Source: Pedobacter sp. WC2423
GTDB taxonomy: Bacteria > Bacteroidota > Bacteroidia > Sphingobacteriales > Sphingobacteriaceae
Assembly (NCBI RefSeq): GCF_040822065.1
Contig: NZ_CP162005.1
Span: forward strand, 4,774,001 to 4,838,000
Reading direction: 5' to 3'
DNA: 64,000 nucleotides
The notes beneath the pieces are model-generated. The model had not been told where the DNA came from and did no database searches. It saw only the letters and a program-made list of their open reading frames with translations. A program made the translations under genes and the position numbers. Position 1 is the stretch's first letter; each line of letters begins with the position of its first letter. Of the stretch, positions 26,705-35,757 are shown piece after piece.

Positions 26705-27130
26705 ATGGTTACAGACGCAAATAATGCAGGTGAAGGTAAAGGATCTGGAGATAAACTTCATAATTCTGACTTAGGAGAGACAAAAGATTTTAACCAGTTA
26801 TCTTTTGACAAAGAGAAAAATAGTTATGAGCTTGATGTCAAAGGACCGGATAAGGATTATGATCATCCGCTTCCATATGATACTACAGCTGAGAATGGCG
26901 GAGACGAGAATTCCGATTATGATGAAGCTAATCCATATATAGGTGACGAATATGCGACCTGGGCAGAAAAGCGAAAAGCTGAACTGGATAACCAGGGAAT
27001 GCATATTGACCATGGAAATATTGTGGAGGTCAATGCTGAGGACGAACTTTTAGCCAGAACACCAGAAGATGAACGTACAGATCTGGATGAAGAAGGATAT
27101 CCTAAAAATGATGAACCTGAATTAAGGTAA
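26705..27130 (+). CDS. Acidic hypothetical protein
   Basis: A 141 aa, highly acidic protein, rich in Asp, Glu, Asn and Gly, with no cysteine, signal peptide or membrane segment. Low-complexity composition (for example NGGDENSDYDEANPYIGDEY) suggests a disordered protein. Codon use and the full-length open frame between two well-annotated genes make it a likely real gene. Its end overlaps the convergent dnaX end by 9 bp. Function unknown. Confidence 0.7.
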   Translation: MVTDANNAGEGKGSGDKLHNSDLGETKDFNQLSFDKEKNSYELDVKGPDKDYDHPLPYDTTAENGGDENSDYDEANPYIGDEYATWAEKRKAELDNQGMHIDHGNIVEVNAEDELLARTPEDERTDLDEEGYPKNDEPELR

Positions 27131-28963
27131 CAGATCCAGATTAAGGCGTTTACGCATGTCTTCCAGTTTAGGATTCTTTTCTAAAAGGTAATGGTATTTT
27201 TCGATGCTGGTATATAATCGGTTTTCAATTTTATTTTCTACCCTTTTAGTAACGATTCCTACACTGTAATTCTTTAGCCTTGTTCTCAGGAAATTCAGAA
27301 ATTCTACCAGTTCATTCTGAAGGATACTTTCCTGAGCAAGGTTAGTAATAGATACTGTAATTTGTTCAGGACTGGTTAACTCCGGATCATTCGTAGTAAG
27401 AATGGTATAGAAGTTAATTTTATTTTCTTCCTTAACCTTTTGTATATACTCTTTCCACAGTACCATCAGCTCCTCATGGGTAAATGGTTCTTTCTCTTCA
27501 CCGAATACAAATTTTGGTTCATCACTCTCTATACCGCCGTTTGCATTTGTAAGTGCTGTAAGGGATGGAATCAGCGTTCCTCCTGCCACATTTCCTAAAG
27601 GATTAGGTTTTAATGCAATCTTATTGACAGAATTAAGGTTAGGAGTTACTGAAACGCGGCCAGCCTCAGCCGGGATAACTGGTGGTATTGATGGAATAGC
27701 CTTAACAGGTGTTTCTACAGGTTTAGCAGTCATTCCTGCAGGAGGTGGCAGAGGCTCAGGCCTTTCCACATGCACTGCGGGTGCAGTTTTTACATCAGTT
27801 TTTTTTTTAGTCTGATCTGTGTCAGTTGCTGTTGTAGAGATGCTATGGGGTAGTTGTGCGAGTTGCAGGACTGACGGAATATGACACATCTTGATCAATG
27901 CCAGTTCAACTTGCAGCCGCTGATTCTTGCTGTTTTTATAGGTAAGATCACACTGGTTAGCTAAGTTGAGTGCCGTAAGAATAAACGATACTTGTATCTG
28001 CTGACTTTGCGTGATATATTTCTGTTTAATATTTTCGCTAACCTCCAGTAGTTTTACTGTTTGCGGATCTTTGCTGACTAATAAATTCCGCAGATGGCTT
28101 GCAAGTCCATTGATGAAATTATTCCCATCAAAACCATTGTTCAGAATTTCATCAAATAATACGAGTGCTAAACTTACCTCTGCATTGTTAAGGTATGCTG
28201 TTAACTTGAAATAGTAATCATAATCCAGAATATTGAGGTTGTCGATTACAGCTTTATAAGTCAGGTTTTTATTGGTATAACTTACAATCTGGTCAAACAT
28301 CGATAATGCATCCCGTAAACCACCATCTGCTTTTTGGGCAATAATATGCAGCCCGTCTGCTTCTACAGTAATTTGTTCACGGATAGCAATCTTATTCAGG
28401 TGACTGGAAATGTCATCTACCTGGATCCTGTTGAAGTCAAAAATCTGACAACGCGAAAGGATGGTTGGTAAGATTTTATGTTTTTCTGTTGTTGCCAGTA
28501 TAAATATGGCATAAGAAGGTGGTTCTTCCAATGTTTTCAGAAACGCATTAAATGCATTTGCAGAAAGCATGTGAACCTCATCTATAATATAAATTTTGTA
28601 TTTACCAGCTTGTGGCGGGATACGAACCTGTTCAATCAGGCTACGTATATCGTCAACTGAATTATTAGATGCGGCATCCAGTTCATGAAAGTTGAAAGAA
28701 TGACCAGTTTGAAATGAAACACATGATTCGCAGGTTCCGCAGGCTTCAACCTCACTGGTTAAATTGGTACAGTTAATTGTTTTCGCAAGGATCCTTGCAC
28801 AGGTTGTTTTACCTACCCCCCTTGGTCCGCAAAAAAGGAATGCCTGGGCCAGCTGATTATTTTTAATCGCATTTTTTAAAGTTCCGGTAATGTGATTTTG
28901 CCCTACAACGGTTTCAAACGTTGCTGGACGATACTTACGGGCCGAGACAATAAAATTTTCCAT
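27122..28963 (-). CDS. dnaX: DNA polymerase III subunits gamma and tau
   Basis: Clamp-loader ATPase of the replicase. The 613 aa protein has the AAA+ part with Walker A (FCGPRGVGKTT), a zinc module (the cysteines around CGTCESC), Walker B (IYIIDEVHML), the SRC motif (LSRCQIFDF) and the collar domain (to about residue 370). A proline-rich linker (about 390-440) and the tau C-terminal domain follow. At codons 386-388 the gene reads three Lys codons plus one more A, an A10 run; the -1 frame meets TGA immediately and the +1 frame meets TAA two codons on. That predicts a short gamma of about 390 aa by slippage, as known for Thermus dnaX. The 200-bp gap to the next gene is otherwise featureless. 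Confidence 0.95.
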   Translation of the reverse strand: MENFIVSARKYRPATFETVVGQNHITGTLKNAIKNNQLAQAFLFCGPRGVGKTTCARILAKTINCTNLTSEVEACGTCESCVSFQTGHSFNFHELDAASNNSVDDIRSLIEQVRIPPQAGKYKIYIIDEVHMLSANAFNAFLKTLEEPPSYAIFILATTEKHKILPTILSRCQIFDFNRIQVDDISSHLNKIAIREQITVEADGLHIIAQKADGGLRDALSMFDQIVSYTNKNLTYKAVIDNLNILDYDYYFKLTAYLNNAEVSLALVLFDEILNNGFDGNNFINGLASHLRNLLVSKDPQTVKLLEVSENIKQKYITQSQQIQVSFILTALNLANQCDLTYKNSKNQRLQVELALIKMCHIPSVLQLAQLPHSISTTATDTDQTKKKTDVKTAPAVHVERPEPLPPPAGMTAKPVETPVKAIPSIPPVIPAEAGRVSVTPNLNSVNKIALKPNPLGNVAGGTLIPSLTALTNANGGIESDEPKFVFGEEKEPFTHEELMVLWKEYIQKVKEENKINFYTILTTNDPELTSPEQITVSITNLAQESILQNELVEFLNFLRTRLKNYSVGIVTKRVENKIENRLYTSIEKYHYLLEKNPKLEDMRKRLNLDLLP

Positions 28964-29129
28964 TTCACTGCGAAATTATAAAATTTTTATGGAGCAGAGG
29001 GGATTTTGAACAAAATAAAATGAACCAGATATGATTATAGCCGCCATCCTGAGTTTTGATTAGAATTAGCTTCTTTGTGTTTTATTTTTAGAAATGTATA
29101 ATTATTAAAATTAGTTTAATCTAATTTGT

Positions 29130-29137
29130 TAGATTTG
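29130..29137 (+). promoter_or_regulatory. Putative -7 element of the TonB receptor at 29163
   Basis: TAGATTTG fits TAnnTTTG, 25 bp before the start. No -33 match is visible. Confidence 0.35.
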
Positions 29138-29162
29138 CTGAAACTAAGACTACATTACGATT

Positions 29163-31634
29163 ATGCTAAAACTAATATTTAAACGATTGTTGCTCATTTT
29201 GTTTCTGCTATTTTCTCTTAAGAGCATGGCGCAGGACATAGAAATTTCCGGTGTAATTAAAGATGTCAATAGCAATGAAGCTATCGGGGGAAGTACTATA
29301 AAACTCAAAAATTCTAAAAGATCTGCTGTTGCTGATCAGCAGGGGAAATTCAAATTAGCTGTTCCTCAGCAAAAAAATGGTGGAAAACTTTTAATTTCTT
29401 ACCTCGGATATAAACCAGACTCGATATCAATAGATACCAATAAAAAATATTATGAAATATTATTAGCTACAAAGTCGGATGCGCTGAATGAAGTTGTTGT
29501 AACAGGTGTTTCCAGAGCAACCCTTACGAAAGAAAATCCGGTTCCTATTGTATCTGTTTCTAAAAAGAAGATAGAACAATCTTCAGAAAGTAATATTATA
29601 GATGTACTGGTGAGAAATGTTCCTGGACTTAATGCCGTAAAAACAGGACCCAATATTTCGAAACCTTTTATCAGAGGACTTGGTTACAACAGGGTGCTGA
29701 CGTTATATGATGGAATTCGTCAGGAAGGTCAGCAATGGGGAGATGAACATGGTATTGAGGTCGATGCCTATAATATTGAACGTTCTGAAGTCATCAAGGG
29801 GCCGGCAAGTTTGATGTATGGCAGTGATGCACTTGCTGGTGTGGTCAGCCTGATGTCCGCTATGCCTGGAATTGATGATGGTCTTTTACATGGGAAGGTC
29901 TTATCTGAATATCAGAGTAATAATGGCTTGATTGGAAATGGAATAGGATTGTTTTATTCGAAAAATCATTGGTCTTTTGCACTGCGCGGTTCTTATCGCA
30001 TCGCCAAAAATTATAGTAACGCAATCGATGGAAGGGTCTATAACACAGGATTCAGAGAAACAAATGCTTCTGGTACCGTTCGTTATCAGACCAGTAAAGG
30101 TAATTCCACACTTAACCTGACTCTTTACGATAATATTCAGGGAATTCCTGATGGCAGCCGTGATTCGCTCACCAGAAAATTTACACATCAAATTTATGAG
30201 GGAGACCTGGATGAGATTAAGAACCGTCCCATTGTTTCTGATGCGCTGTTAAATTCTTATGCAATGAGTCCTTTACATCAGCATATTCAACATTACCGTA
30301 TTTATAGTAATAATCATTATACGGTTGGTGAAGGGGATATTGATGTGATGTTAGGTTTTCAGCAAAACATTCGCAGAGAATATAATCACCCGACAATGCC
30401 AGATCAGGCGGGTATGTTTGTCAGGTTAAATACCCTAAATTACGGCGTAAAATACAATGCGCCTAAAATATTAAATACTGAATTCACTTTCGGTGTAAAT
30501 GGGATGTATCAGAATAATTTAAATAAGAATGCAACAGATTTCCCGATTCCGGATTATAGTTTGTTTGATGCAGGAGCTTATCTGTTTGCCAAATGGAAAT
30601 ATGAAAGCTGGACGATCGGAGGTGGGATCAGGTCTGATCTGCGTTATTTAAAGGCAAATGATTTTTATACTTCAACCAATGCACAGACGGGTTTTGGTCA
30701 GCATGTTTCGCCTGCTGAAGATGCAAAGGCAAATTTGCAATTCCCTGCTTTTAACAAATCTTTCGGAGGGATCTCATTAAGTTTAGGAACTACTTATCAA
30801 TTAAATGATCAGGTTAGTTTAAAAGCTAATATTGCCAGAGGATATCGTGCGCCGAGTATTACAGAATTTGCTTCTAATGGGTTGGATCCTGGTGCACATA
30901 TTATTTATTTGGGAAACCGGGATTTCAAACCTGAGTTCTCTTTACAGGAAGATATTGGTGCAGATATTACACTGAAAGACTTATCTATGTCATTTAGTAT
31001 TTTCAATAATAATATACAAAATTATATTTATTTAAGCCAGCTGCTTGATGGGGGTGGAAATCCGATTGTCAGCGCACAGGGAGATAAAACTTATCAGTAT
31101 CAGCAGTCATCTGCGCAGCTATATGGGTTTGAAACCACATTTAATCTTCATCCGGAATCGTGGAAAGGATTTTCATTTGATAATTCACTTTCTATGATTT
31201 ATGGATTTAATAGGAAAGCGATATATAAAGATAAGAAGACAGGTGGGGAGTATTTACCCCTAATTCCACCTTTACGGTTATTGAGCAGCATCAGTCAGGA
31301 TATCAAACTTAATTCCAAACTGGTTTCAGGAATGAATTTCAGAGCAGAAGCTGAATATAATGGAGCGCAGGATCGCTATTTAGCACTGAATAATACAGAA
31401 ACTGCCACTTCATCTTATTTGCTTTTTAATGTAGCTGCCGGAGCAACAATTAATTATTCAAAAAAACATCCGCTGCAAGTGCAGGTACAGGTCAACAATT
31501 TATGGAATGAGACTTATCAATCTAATTTAAGCAGACTCAAATATTTTGAATATGATGAGCATTCACCGAATGGATATAACGGGATACAGGGAATGGGAAG
31601 AAGTATTGGCGTTAAAGTAATTTGTTCATTTTAG
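29163..31634 (+). CDS. TonB-dependent outer-membrane receptor with a carboxypeptidase-like N-terminal domain
   Basis: An 823 aa receptor. A signal peptide (ending SMAQ) leads into a carboxypeptidase-D regulatory-like domain (about 27-105, SGVIKDVNSNEAIGGSTIKL), then a plug with NEVVVTGVSRATL, NVPGLNAVKTGPNISKPFI and VIKGPASLMYGSDALAG, and a barrel ending in VICSF. The plug segment RGLGYNRVLTLYDGIRQEG resembles heme or metal-chelate receptors of Bacteroidota. No operon partner is seen: the next gene is ribosomal and has its own promoter. The ligand is unknown. Confidence 0.92.
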   Translation: MLKLIFKRLLLILFLLFSLKSMAQDIEISGVIKDVNSNEAIGGSTIKLKNSKRSAVADQQGKFKLAVPQQKNGGKLLISYLGYKPDSISIDTNKKYYEILLATKSDALNEVVVTGVSRATLTKENPVPIVSVSKKKIEQSSESNIIDVLVRNVPGLNAVKTGPNISKPFIRGLGYNRVLTLYDGIRQEGQQWGDEHGIEVDAYNIERSEVIKGPASLMYGSDALAGVVSLMSAMPGIDDGLLHGKVLSEYQSNNGLIGNGIGLFYSKNHWSFALRGSYRIAKNYSNAIDGRVYNTGFRETNASGTVRYQTSKGNSTLNLTLYDNIQGIPDGSRDSLTRKFTHQIYEGDLDEIKNRPIVSDALLNSYAMSPLHQHIQHYRIYSNNHYTVGEGDIDVMLGFQQNIRREYNHPTMPDQAGMFVRLNTLNYGVKYNAPKILNTEFTFGVNGMYQNNLNKNATDFPIPDYSLFDAGAYLFAKWKYESWTIGGGIRSDLRYLKANDFYTSTNAQTGFGQHVSPAEDAKANLQFPAFNKSFGGISLSLGTTYQLNDQVSLKANIARGYRAPSITEFASNGLDPGAHIIYLGNRDFKPEFSLQEDIGADITLKDLSMSFSIFNNNIQNYIYLSQLLDGGGNPIVSAQGDKTYQYQQSSAQLYGFETTFNLHPESWKGFSFDNSLSMIYGFNRKAIYKDKKTGGEYLPLIPPLRLLSSISQDIKLNSKLVSGMNFRAEAEYNGAQDRYLALNNTETATSSYLLFNVAAGATINYSKKHPLQVQVQVNNLWNETYQSNLSRLKYFEYDEHSPNGYNGIQGMGRSIGVKVICSF

Positions 31635-31723
31635 CATTGAATTTTCAAAAGGTTACGAATTACGATATTAATAGGCAACGCTACCGGATTAGTGTTAATT
31701 ACCTGTTTGGCAAGCTTTAAATG

Positions 31724-31755
31724 TTTTGAATTGTAGAAAATTATTCCTAAGTTTG
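31724..31755 (+). promoter_or_regulatory. Promoter of the rpsF-rpsR-rplI operon
   Basis: TTTTG at 31724-31728 and TAAGTTTG at 31748-31755 with a 19-bp spacer match the Bacteroidota consensus well. It lies 44 bp before rpsF. Confidence 0.78.
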
Positions 31756-31798
31756 CATCCCTGTTTAACACAGGATTTAACATAAAATAATCATAACA

Positions 31799-32161
31799 AT
31801 GAATCAGTACGAAACTGTTATCGTTCTAACCCCGTTGTTGTCAGAAGAAGTTGCGAAAGAAGCATTAGCGAAATTCAGCAAAATCATCACTGACAGCGGT
31901 GCCGAAATTGTTCAAGAGGACAATTGGGGTTTGAGAAAATTAGCGTATCCGATTGAAAAAAAAGCAAGCGGATTTTTCCACCTTACAGAATACAAATCTT
32001 CAGGTGAATTAATTAACAAATTGGAATTAGAACTAAAACGCGATGAGCGTGTTCTTCGTTTCCTTACCATTAGATTAGACCGTCACGCGGTTGCTTATAA
32101 TGAGAAGAAACGCAGTGGTGCTTTTAACAAAAAACCTAAGAAAGAGGAGGCTGCAGCATAA
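31799..32161 (+). CDS. rpsF: 30S ribosomal protein S6
   Basis: Ribosomal protein that pairs with S18 on the platform of the small subunit. The 120 aa protein opens with [16 protein letters not shown] and has the expected [19 protein letters not shown] and [13 protein letters not shown] segments. A short Lys/Ala/Glu-rich tail is typical of the phylum. First gene of the operon; its stop codon shares one A with the rpsR start (TAATG), so translation is probably coupled. Confidence 0.98.
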   Translation: MNQYETVIVLTPLLSEEVAKEALAKFSKIITDSGAEIVQEDNWGLRKLAYPIEKKASGFFHLTEYKSSGELINKLELELKRDERVLRFLTIRLDRHAVAYNEKKRSGAFNKKPKKEEAAA

Positions 32162-32424
32162 TGGCTAAAGATCAGATACAATATGTTACCGCTCCAAAAG
32201 TGGACGATAACAGAAAAAAATATTGCCGTTTCAAAAAGAATGGTATTAAATATATTGATTATAAAGACGCAAACTTTTTGTTAAAATTCATCAATGATCA
32301 GGGTAAAATTTTACCCCGCCGCTTAACCGGTACTTCATTGAAATTTCAACGTAAAGTGGCTCAAGCGGTTAAACGTTCTCGCCACATTGGTTTGTTACCT
32401 TTCGTTGCTGACCAATTAAAATAA
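32161..32424 (+). CDS. rpsR: 30S ribosomal protein S18
   Basis: An 87 aa protein that binds next to S6. The conserved core [16 protein letters not shown] and [11 protein letters not shown] and the basic stretch [21 protein letters not shown] are diagnostic. It overlaps the rpsF stop by one base. The four-cysteine form of S18 is not seen, since only one cysteine is near the N-terminus. No ssb gene interrupts S6 and S18 here. Confidence 0.98.
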   Translation: MAKDQIQYVTAPKVDDNRKKYCRFKKNGIKYIDYKDANFLLKFINDQGKILPRRLTGTSLKFQRKVAQAVKRSRHIGLLPFVADQLK

Positions 32425-32433
32425 GAGCTGAAC

Positions 32434-32877
32434 ATGGAAATTATATTAAAACAGGACATCAAATCTCTTGGAGAGAAAGATGATATTGTAAACGTAAAGC
32501 CAGGTTACGGACGTAACTACCTTATCCCACAAGGATTCGGTGCTTTAGCTACTCCATCTGCTAAAAAAGTATTAGCAGAGAACTTAAAACAAGCAGCGTT
32601 TAAACAAGATAAAATTAAGAAAGATGCTGAAGGTATCGCAACTCGTTTAGCTGATGTTAAATTGAGTATCGGTGCTAAAGCTGGTGAAACTGGTAAAATC
32701 TTTGGTGCAGTAAACACTATTATGATTGCTGATGCATTAAAACAACAAGGTTTTGATGTTGACCGTCGCCGTATCACTTTCGAAACTGAACCTAAATTTG
32801 TTGGTGAATATATCGCTAACTTAAACTTACACAAAGAAGTGAAAGTTAAAGTTCCTTTCGCAGTTGTAGCTGAGTAA
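32434..32877 (+). CDS. rplI: 50S ribosomal protein L9
   Basis: A 147 aa large-subunit protein. The N-terminal domain starts MEIILKQDIKSLG and includes the signature VNVKPGYGRNYLIPQGFG. A long helix (about 40-75) connects to the C-terminal domain that ends in VKVPFAVVAE. It is the last gene of the rpsF-rpsR-rplI operon and is followed at once by a strong terminator. Confidence 0.98.
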   Translation: MEIILKQDIKSLGEKDDIVNVKPGYGRNYLIPQGFGALATPSAKKVLAENLKQAAFKQDKIKKDAEGIATRLADVKLSIGAKAGETGKIFGAVNTIMIADALKQQGFDVDRRRITFETEPKFVGEYIANLNLHKEVKVKVPFAVVAE

Positions 32878-32896
32878 TCTCATCTTAAACGAATAT

Positions 32897-32931
32897 AAAA
32901 AAAGCGTTCCGGTTATCGGAACGCTTTTTTT
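32897..32931. terminator. Terminator after rplI
   Basis: A perfect 8-bp GC-rich stem, 32904-32911 with 32917-32924 (GCGTTCCG / CGGAACGC), flanked by A7 and T7 tracts that extend the stem. It serves the ribosomal operon and probably also the convergent gene at 32937. Confidence 0.9.
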
Positions 32932-32936
32932 ATGCT

Positions 32937-33230
32937 TTAAATTCTTCTTCTTTTAGATCTGTTTTCATCAATTAATTTCCGGATCTCTTTGATGTCTTTT
33001 TTAGAGAAACCGTGAATTTCTACTTTATTGCCATTCACAAATAAGCGTAAAGTCGCAAATCCAATCATTGGAGAGTCAACCTCAATCGAAGTAATATCTT
33101 CGTAATTCAGATATTTAGAGTCTCCGCTAAATAAACCTGGTACCTTTATTTCAATACTGTTTTCTTCTAAATAGATTTCTGCCGGAAAAACCTTGTTTCC
33201 CTCTGAGAGCCTTGATGCTGTAAACTTCAT
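32937..33230 (-). CDS. Small PH-like-domain protein of unknown function
   Basis: A 97 aa protein with a strand-rich core (AEIYLEENSIEIKVPG, LNYEDITSIEVDSP, FATLRLFVNG) and a C-terminal helix (KKDIKEIRKLIDENR). This order recalls the bacterial PH-like domain. A basic C-terminus (SKRRRI) follows. No signal peptide or membrane segment is present. It is read in the same direction as transaldolase, 35 bp apart, so they may be co-transcribed. Function unknown. Confidence 0.7.
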   Translation of the reverse strand: MKFTASRLSEGNKVFPAEIYLEENSIEIKVPGLFSGDSKYLNYEDITSIEVDSPMIGFATLRLFVNGNKVEIHGFSKKDIKEIRKLIDENRSKRRRI

Positions 33231-33265
33231 TTTTTTTGATCTGAATGTAATCGCAAATCTAGCTA

Positions 33266-34363
33266 TTAAGCCAATTGTTTTTGCTTTTCAATTGCATTTA
33301 ATAATTTCTCATAAGGAGCATTGAATTTTTCTATCCCTTCATCCTCCAGCTGCTGGGTAAGTTTGGCCAGATCAATATCTTCATGACGTAATTGTGCCAG
33401 TATAGCAGATGCGCCATCAAGATCAATTTCAAGGCGGCTTTCCGGGTCACCATGATCGCGGTAAGCTTCCAGCGTTTCCATAGGGATGGTATCTACTGTA
33501 TTGGGGCCAATCAGCGCTTCTACATATTTAGTATCCTTAAAAGCAGGATTTTTACTACTTGTACTTGCCCAAAGCAAACGCTGAGGTTTAGCGCCAAGGG
33601 CAGCTAGTTTTTCCCATCTTTCTCCACTGAAAACCTGCTGATAGATCTCATATGCTTTTTTTGCAGAAGCGATGGCAACTTCGCCCTTTAATTCCCCCAG
33701 ATGTTTTTCTTCCAGGATAGGATCAACGAGTACATCTATCCGGCTTAAAAAGAAGCTGGCCACTGATGCAATATCTTTAATACTCTCATTTCTTGCTGCA
33801 CGTTCTTCCAATCCTTCCAGATAAGCATCTGTTACTTGTTTATAGCGCTCCAGACCAAATAGTAAGGTCACATTGATATTCAGTCCTTCAGAGATTGATT
33901 TCTTAATGGCTGCTAAACCTGGTTGAGTACCAGGAATCTTAATCATCACATTTTTGCGGTTTACTTCTTTCCAAAGGTGTAAGGCCTGCTTAATTGTTCC
34001 TTCGGTATCTAGTGCCAGGAGTGGGGAAACCTCCAGGCTTGCATAACCATCCGCACCTTCTACTTCTTCATTATATACCGGCAATAATAAATCTGCTGCC
34101 TGCTGGATGTCTTTAATTGCAAGACGGTAAAAAATATCTTCGTTACTTATTTTCTCTTTTGAGAGCTCAGCTATATCAGCATCATAATCAGAGCTGCTGC
34201 TAATCGCTTTTTCAAATATAGCCGGATTAGAAGTTAGCCCCCTCACGCCATCAATTTCAATCAGTTCTTTTAATTTGCCAGATTTGATAATGTCACGGTC
34301 AATAAAGTCCAGCCAGATACTTTGACCATAATCGTGTATTTTTTTTACTTTATTCGCTTCCAT
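33266..34363 (-). CDS. tal: Transaldolase
   Basis: Pentose-phosphate enzyme that moves a dihydroxyacetone unit between sugar phosphates. The 365 aa protein is of the long type often called tal in actinobacteria, cyanobacteria and Bacteroidota: QSIWLDFIDRDII, then DGVRGLTSNPAIFEKAI near residue 45, and the Schiff-base Lys142 in NVMIKIPGTQPGLAAI. The C-terminal part has QRLLWASTSSKNP, which lies near the phosphate site. The upstream gap to mtgA (104 bp) carries the divergent promoters. Confidence 0.96.
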   Translation of the reverse strand: MEANKVKKIHDYGQSIWLDFIDRDIIKSGKLKELIEIDGVRGLTSNPAIFEKAISSSSDYDADIAELSKEKISNEDIFYRLAIKDIQQAADLLLPVYNEEVEGADGYASLEVSPLLALDTEGTIKQALHLWKEVNRKNVMIKIPGTQPGLAAIKKSISEGLNINVTLLFGLERYKQVTDAYLEGLEERAARNESIKDIASVASFFLSRIDVLVDPILEEKHLGELKGEVAIASAKKAYEIYQQVFSGERWEKLAALGAKPQRLLWASTSSKNPAFKDTKYVEALIGPNTVDTIPMETLEAYRDHGDPESRLEIDLDGASAILAQLRHEDIDLAKLTQQLEDEGIEKFNAPYEKLLNAIEKQKQLA

Positions 34364-34467
34364 ATTGTATTGTTTTAATTAAAAACAAGTAAATACACTG
34401 AATGTTTATTCTGCTTTAAATATATGCACTGACATGACAAATCTCTATTTTTATTTACCTTTGAGCA

Positions 34468-35196
34468 ATGGCTGTAAAACGTGGCAAAAACACTAAAAAG
34501 AGAAAATTCGACTTCAGGAATTTACCAATATTAATAGGGAAATGTATTTTGTGGTTTTTCCTGAGTACAATCCTCTGGGTTTTGGCTTACCGGTTCATTA
34601 ATCCGCCTTTTACGTCTCTGATGATCTTGCGCAATATTGAACGCAAGTCTGATGGAAAGACTTTTAAAACAGAGAAAGACTGGGTAAAACTCAGTGAAAT
34701 GTCAGACCAGATTAAGCGTGCGGCTATTGCTGGTGAAGACCAGAAATTTGTTCACCACTGGGGTTTTGATATGAAAGCTATTGGCAGGGCATATAGTGCT
34801 AATAAAGGAGATAGCACTAAAGTTAAAGGTGGGAGCACGATCTCACAGCAAACCGCTAAAAATGTATTTTTGTGGCCCGGAAGATCCTGGGTACGTAAAG
34901 GTTTTGAAGCCTACTTTACGGTATTGATTGAAATGATGTGGAGCAAACAGCGGATATTGGAAGTGTATCTGAATGTGATTGAAATGGGAGATGGAATATA
35001 TGGTGCGGAAGCCGCTTCACAAAGTTATTACGGAAAATCATGCAGAAATCTGAACAGATCAGAAGCAGCATTGATTGTAGCCTGTTTCCCTAATCCATTA
35101 CGCTGGACGCCTTTACATCCAACATTATATATCAGACACAGGCAATATCTGATTATGAGAAATATAAGAAACCTTGGACCTCTAAAATTTAAGTAA
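34468..35196 (+). CDS. mtgA: Monofunctional peptidoglycan glycosyltransferase
   Basis: A 242 aa enzyme that polymerises lipid II into glycan strands at the outer face of the inner membrane. A basic N-terminus and one membrane segment (about 30-50, ILWFFLSTILWVLAYRF) anchor it. The GT51 domain shows catalytic Glu90 in IAGEDQKFVHHWGFD, then KGGSTISQQTAKNVFLWPGR, and the conserved EVYLNVIEMGDGIYGAEAAS. There is no transpeptidase domain, so it is MtgA rather than a PBP1. The putative -7 (TACCTTTG, 34456-34463) lies only 5 bp before the ATG, which would mean a leaderless message. Confidence 0.95.
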   Translation: MAVKRGKNTKKRKFDFRNLPILIGKCILWFFLSTILWVLAYRFINPPFTSLMILRNIERKSDGKTFKTEKDWVKLSEMSDQIKRAAIAGEDQKFVHHWGFDMKAIGRAYSANKGDSTKVKGGSTISQQTAKNVFLWPGRSWVRKGFEAYFTVLIEMMWSKQRILEVYLNVIEMGDGIYGAEAASQSYYGKSCRNLNRSEAALIVACFPNPLRWTPLHPTLYIRHRQYLIMRNIRNLGPLKFK

Positions 35197-35212
35197 GTCT
35201 GGTGCTGATCAT

Positions 35213-35250
35213 AAGGTTTTCGCGGGTTAAAGTAAATCCGCGAAAACTTT
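35213..35250. terminator. Terminator between convergent mtgA and the hypothetical gene
   Basis: Arms 35213-35225 and 35238-35250 pair over 13 positions with one G-U; the core is GTTTTCGCGG / CCGCGAAAAC. It covers the last codons of the minus-strand gene. Confidence 0.75.
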
Positions 35251-35706
35251 ATTGTGCCAGCTATCTTTGAAAGGAACTTCCCATTTCGTCTGGAAATCTT
35301 CCAATGTCTGAACCATATTGTTAAATACAATAGAATCCGGGGTTACATGCTTAATGCTGATCAGTGTTTCGAAATCTTCCTTATTGACAACAATTACTTT
35401 ATCGTCAACTTTGTAAGCCATATTAAAGCGATTGAATAAATCGGCTCCATATTCAGTTTCAATTCCCTTAATGATGCGTACTGAAGCATCAATAGAACAA
35501 CCAGTAGCACCAGCTGTGGCTTCATCTACGGTGAAAATAATAAAATAATTGTACCTGATTTCTGCTTTTGCCTGTAACTGGTGGCCATGGGCTTTCCATT
35601 GTGCAGTAAAACCGTCCAATTGTTGTTGAATTGCACTAACCTCCTGGTCACTGAATTCACGATCGCTCTGATAGATCCAAACTTTTGATTGTGGAGAAAA
35701 ACTCAT
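35227..35706 (-). CDS. Conserved Bacteroidota hypothetical protein (often mislabelled ABC transporter ATPase)
   Basis: A 159 aa soluble protein opening with FSPQSKVWIYQSDREFS and containing QAKAEIRYNYFIIFTVDE and ATGCSIDASVRII. This is a widely conserved family in the phylum of unknown function. Database labels such as ABC transporter ATPase are not supported here: there is no Walker A, signature or Walker B motif. The Cys-Ser pair in ATGCSIDASV is a conserved feature worth noting. It converges on mtgA and is divergent from the small secreted protein by 51 bp. Confidence 0.85.
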   Translation of the reverse strand: MSFSPQSKVWIYQSDREFSDQEVSAIQQQLDGFTAQWKAHGHQLQAKAEIRYNYFIIFTVDEATAGATGCSIDASVRIIKGIETEYGADLFNRFNMAYKVDDKVIVVNKEDFETLISIKHVTPDSIVFNNMVQTLEDFQTKWEVPFKDSWHNKVFADLL

Positions 35707-35757
35707 ATCACAAATTTAACATTTTATTTAAATTGATTTACCCAAATAGCAATTGAG

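Noticed and set aside
35227-35706. ABC transporter ATPase label
   Set aside because: No Walker A, signature or Walker B motif in the protein.
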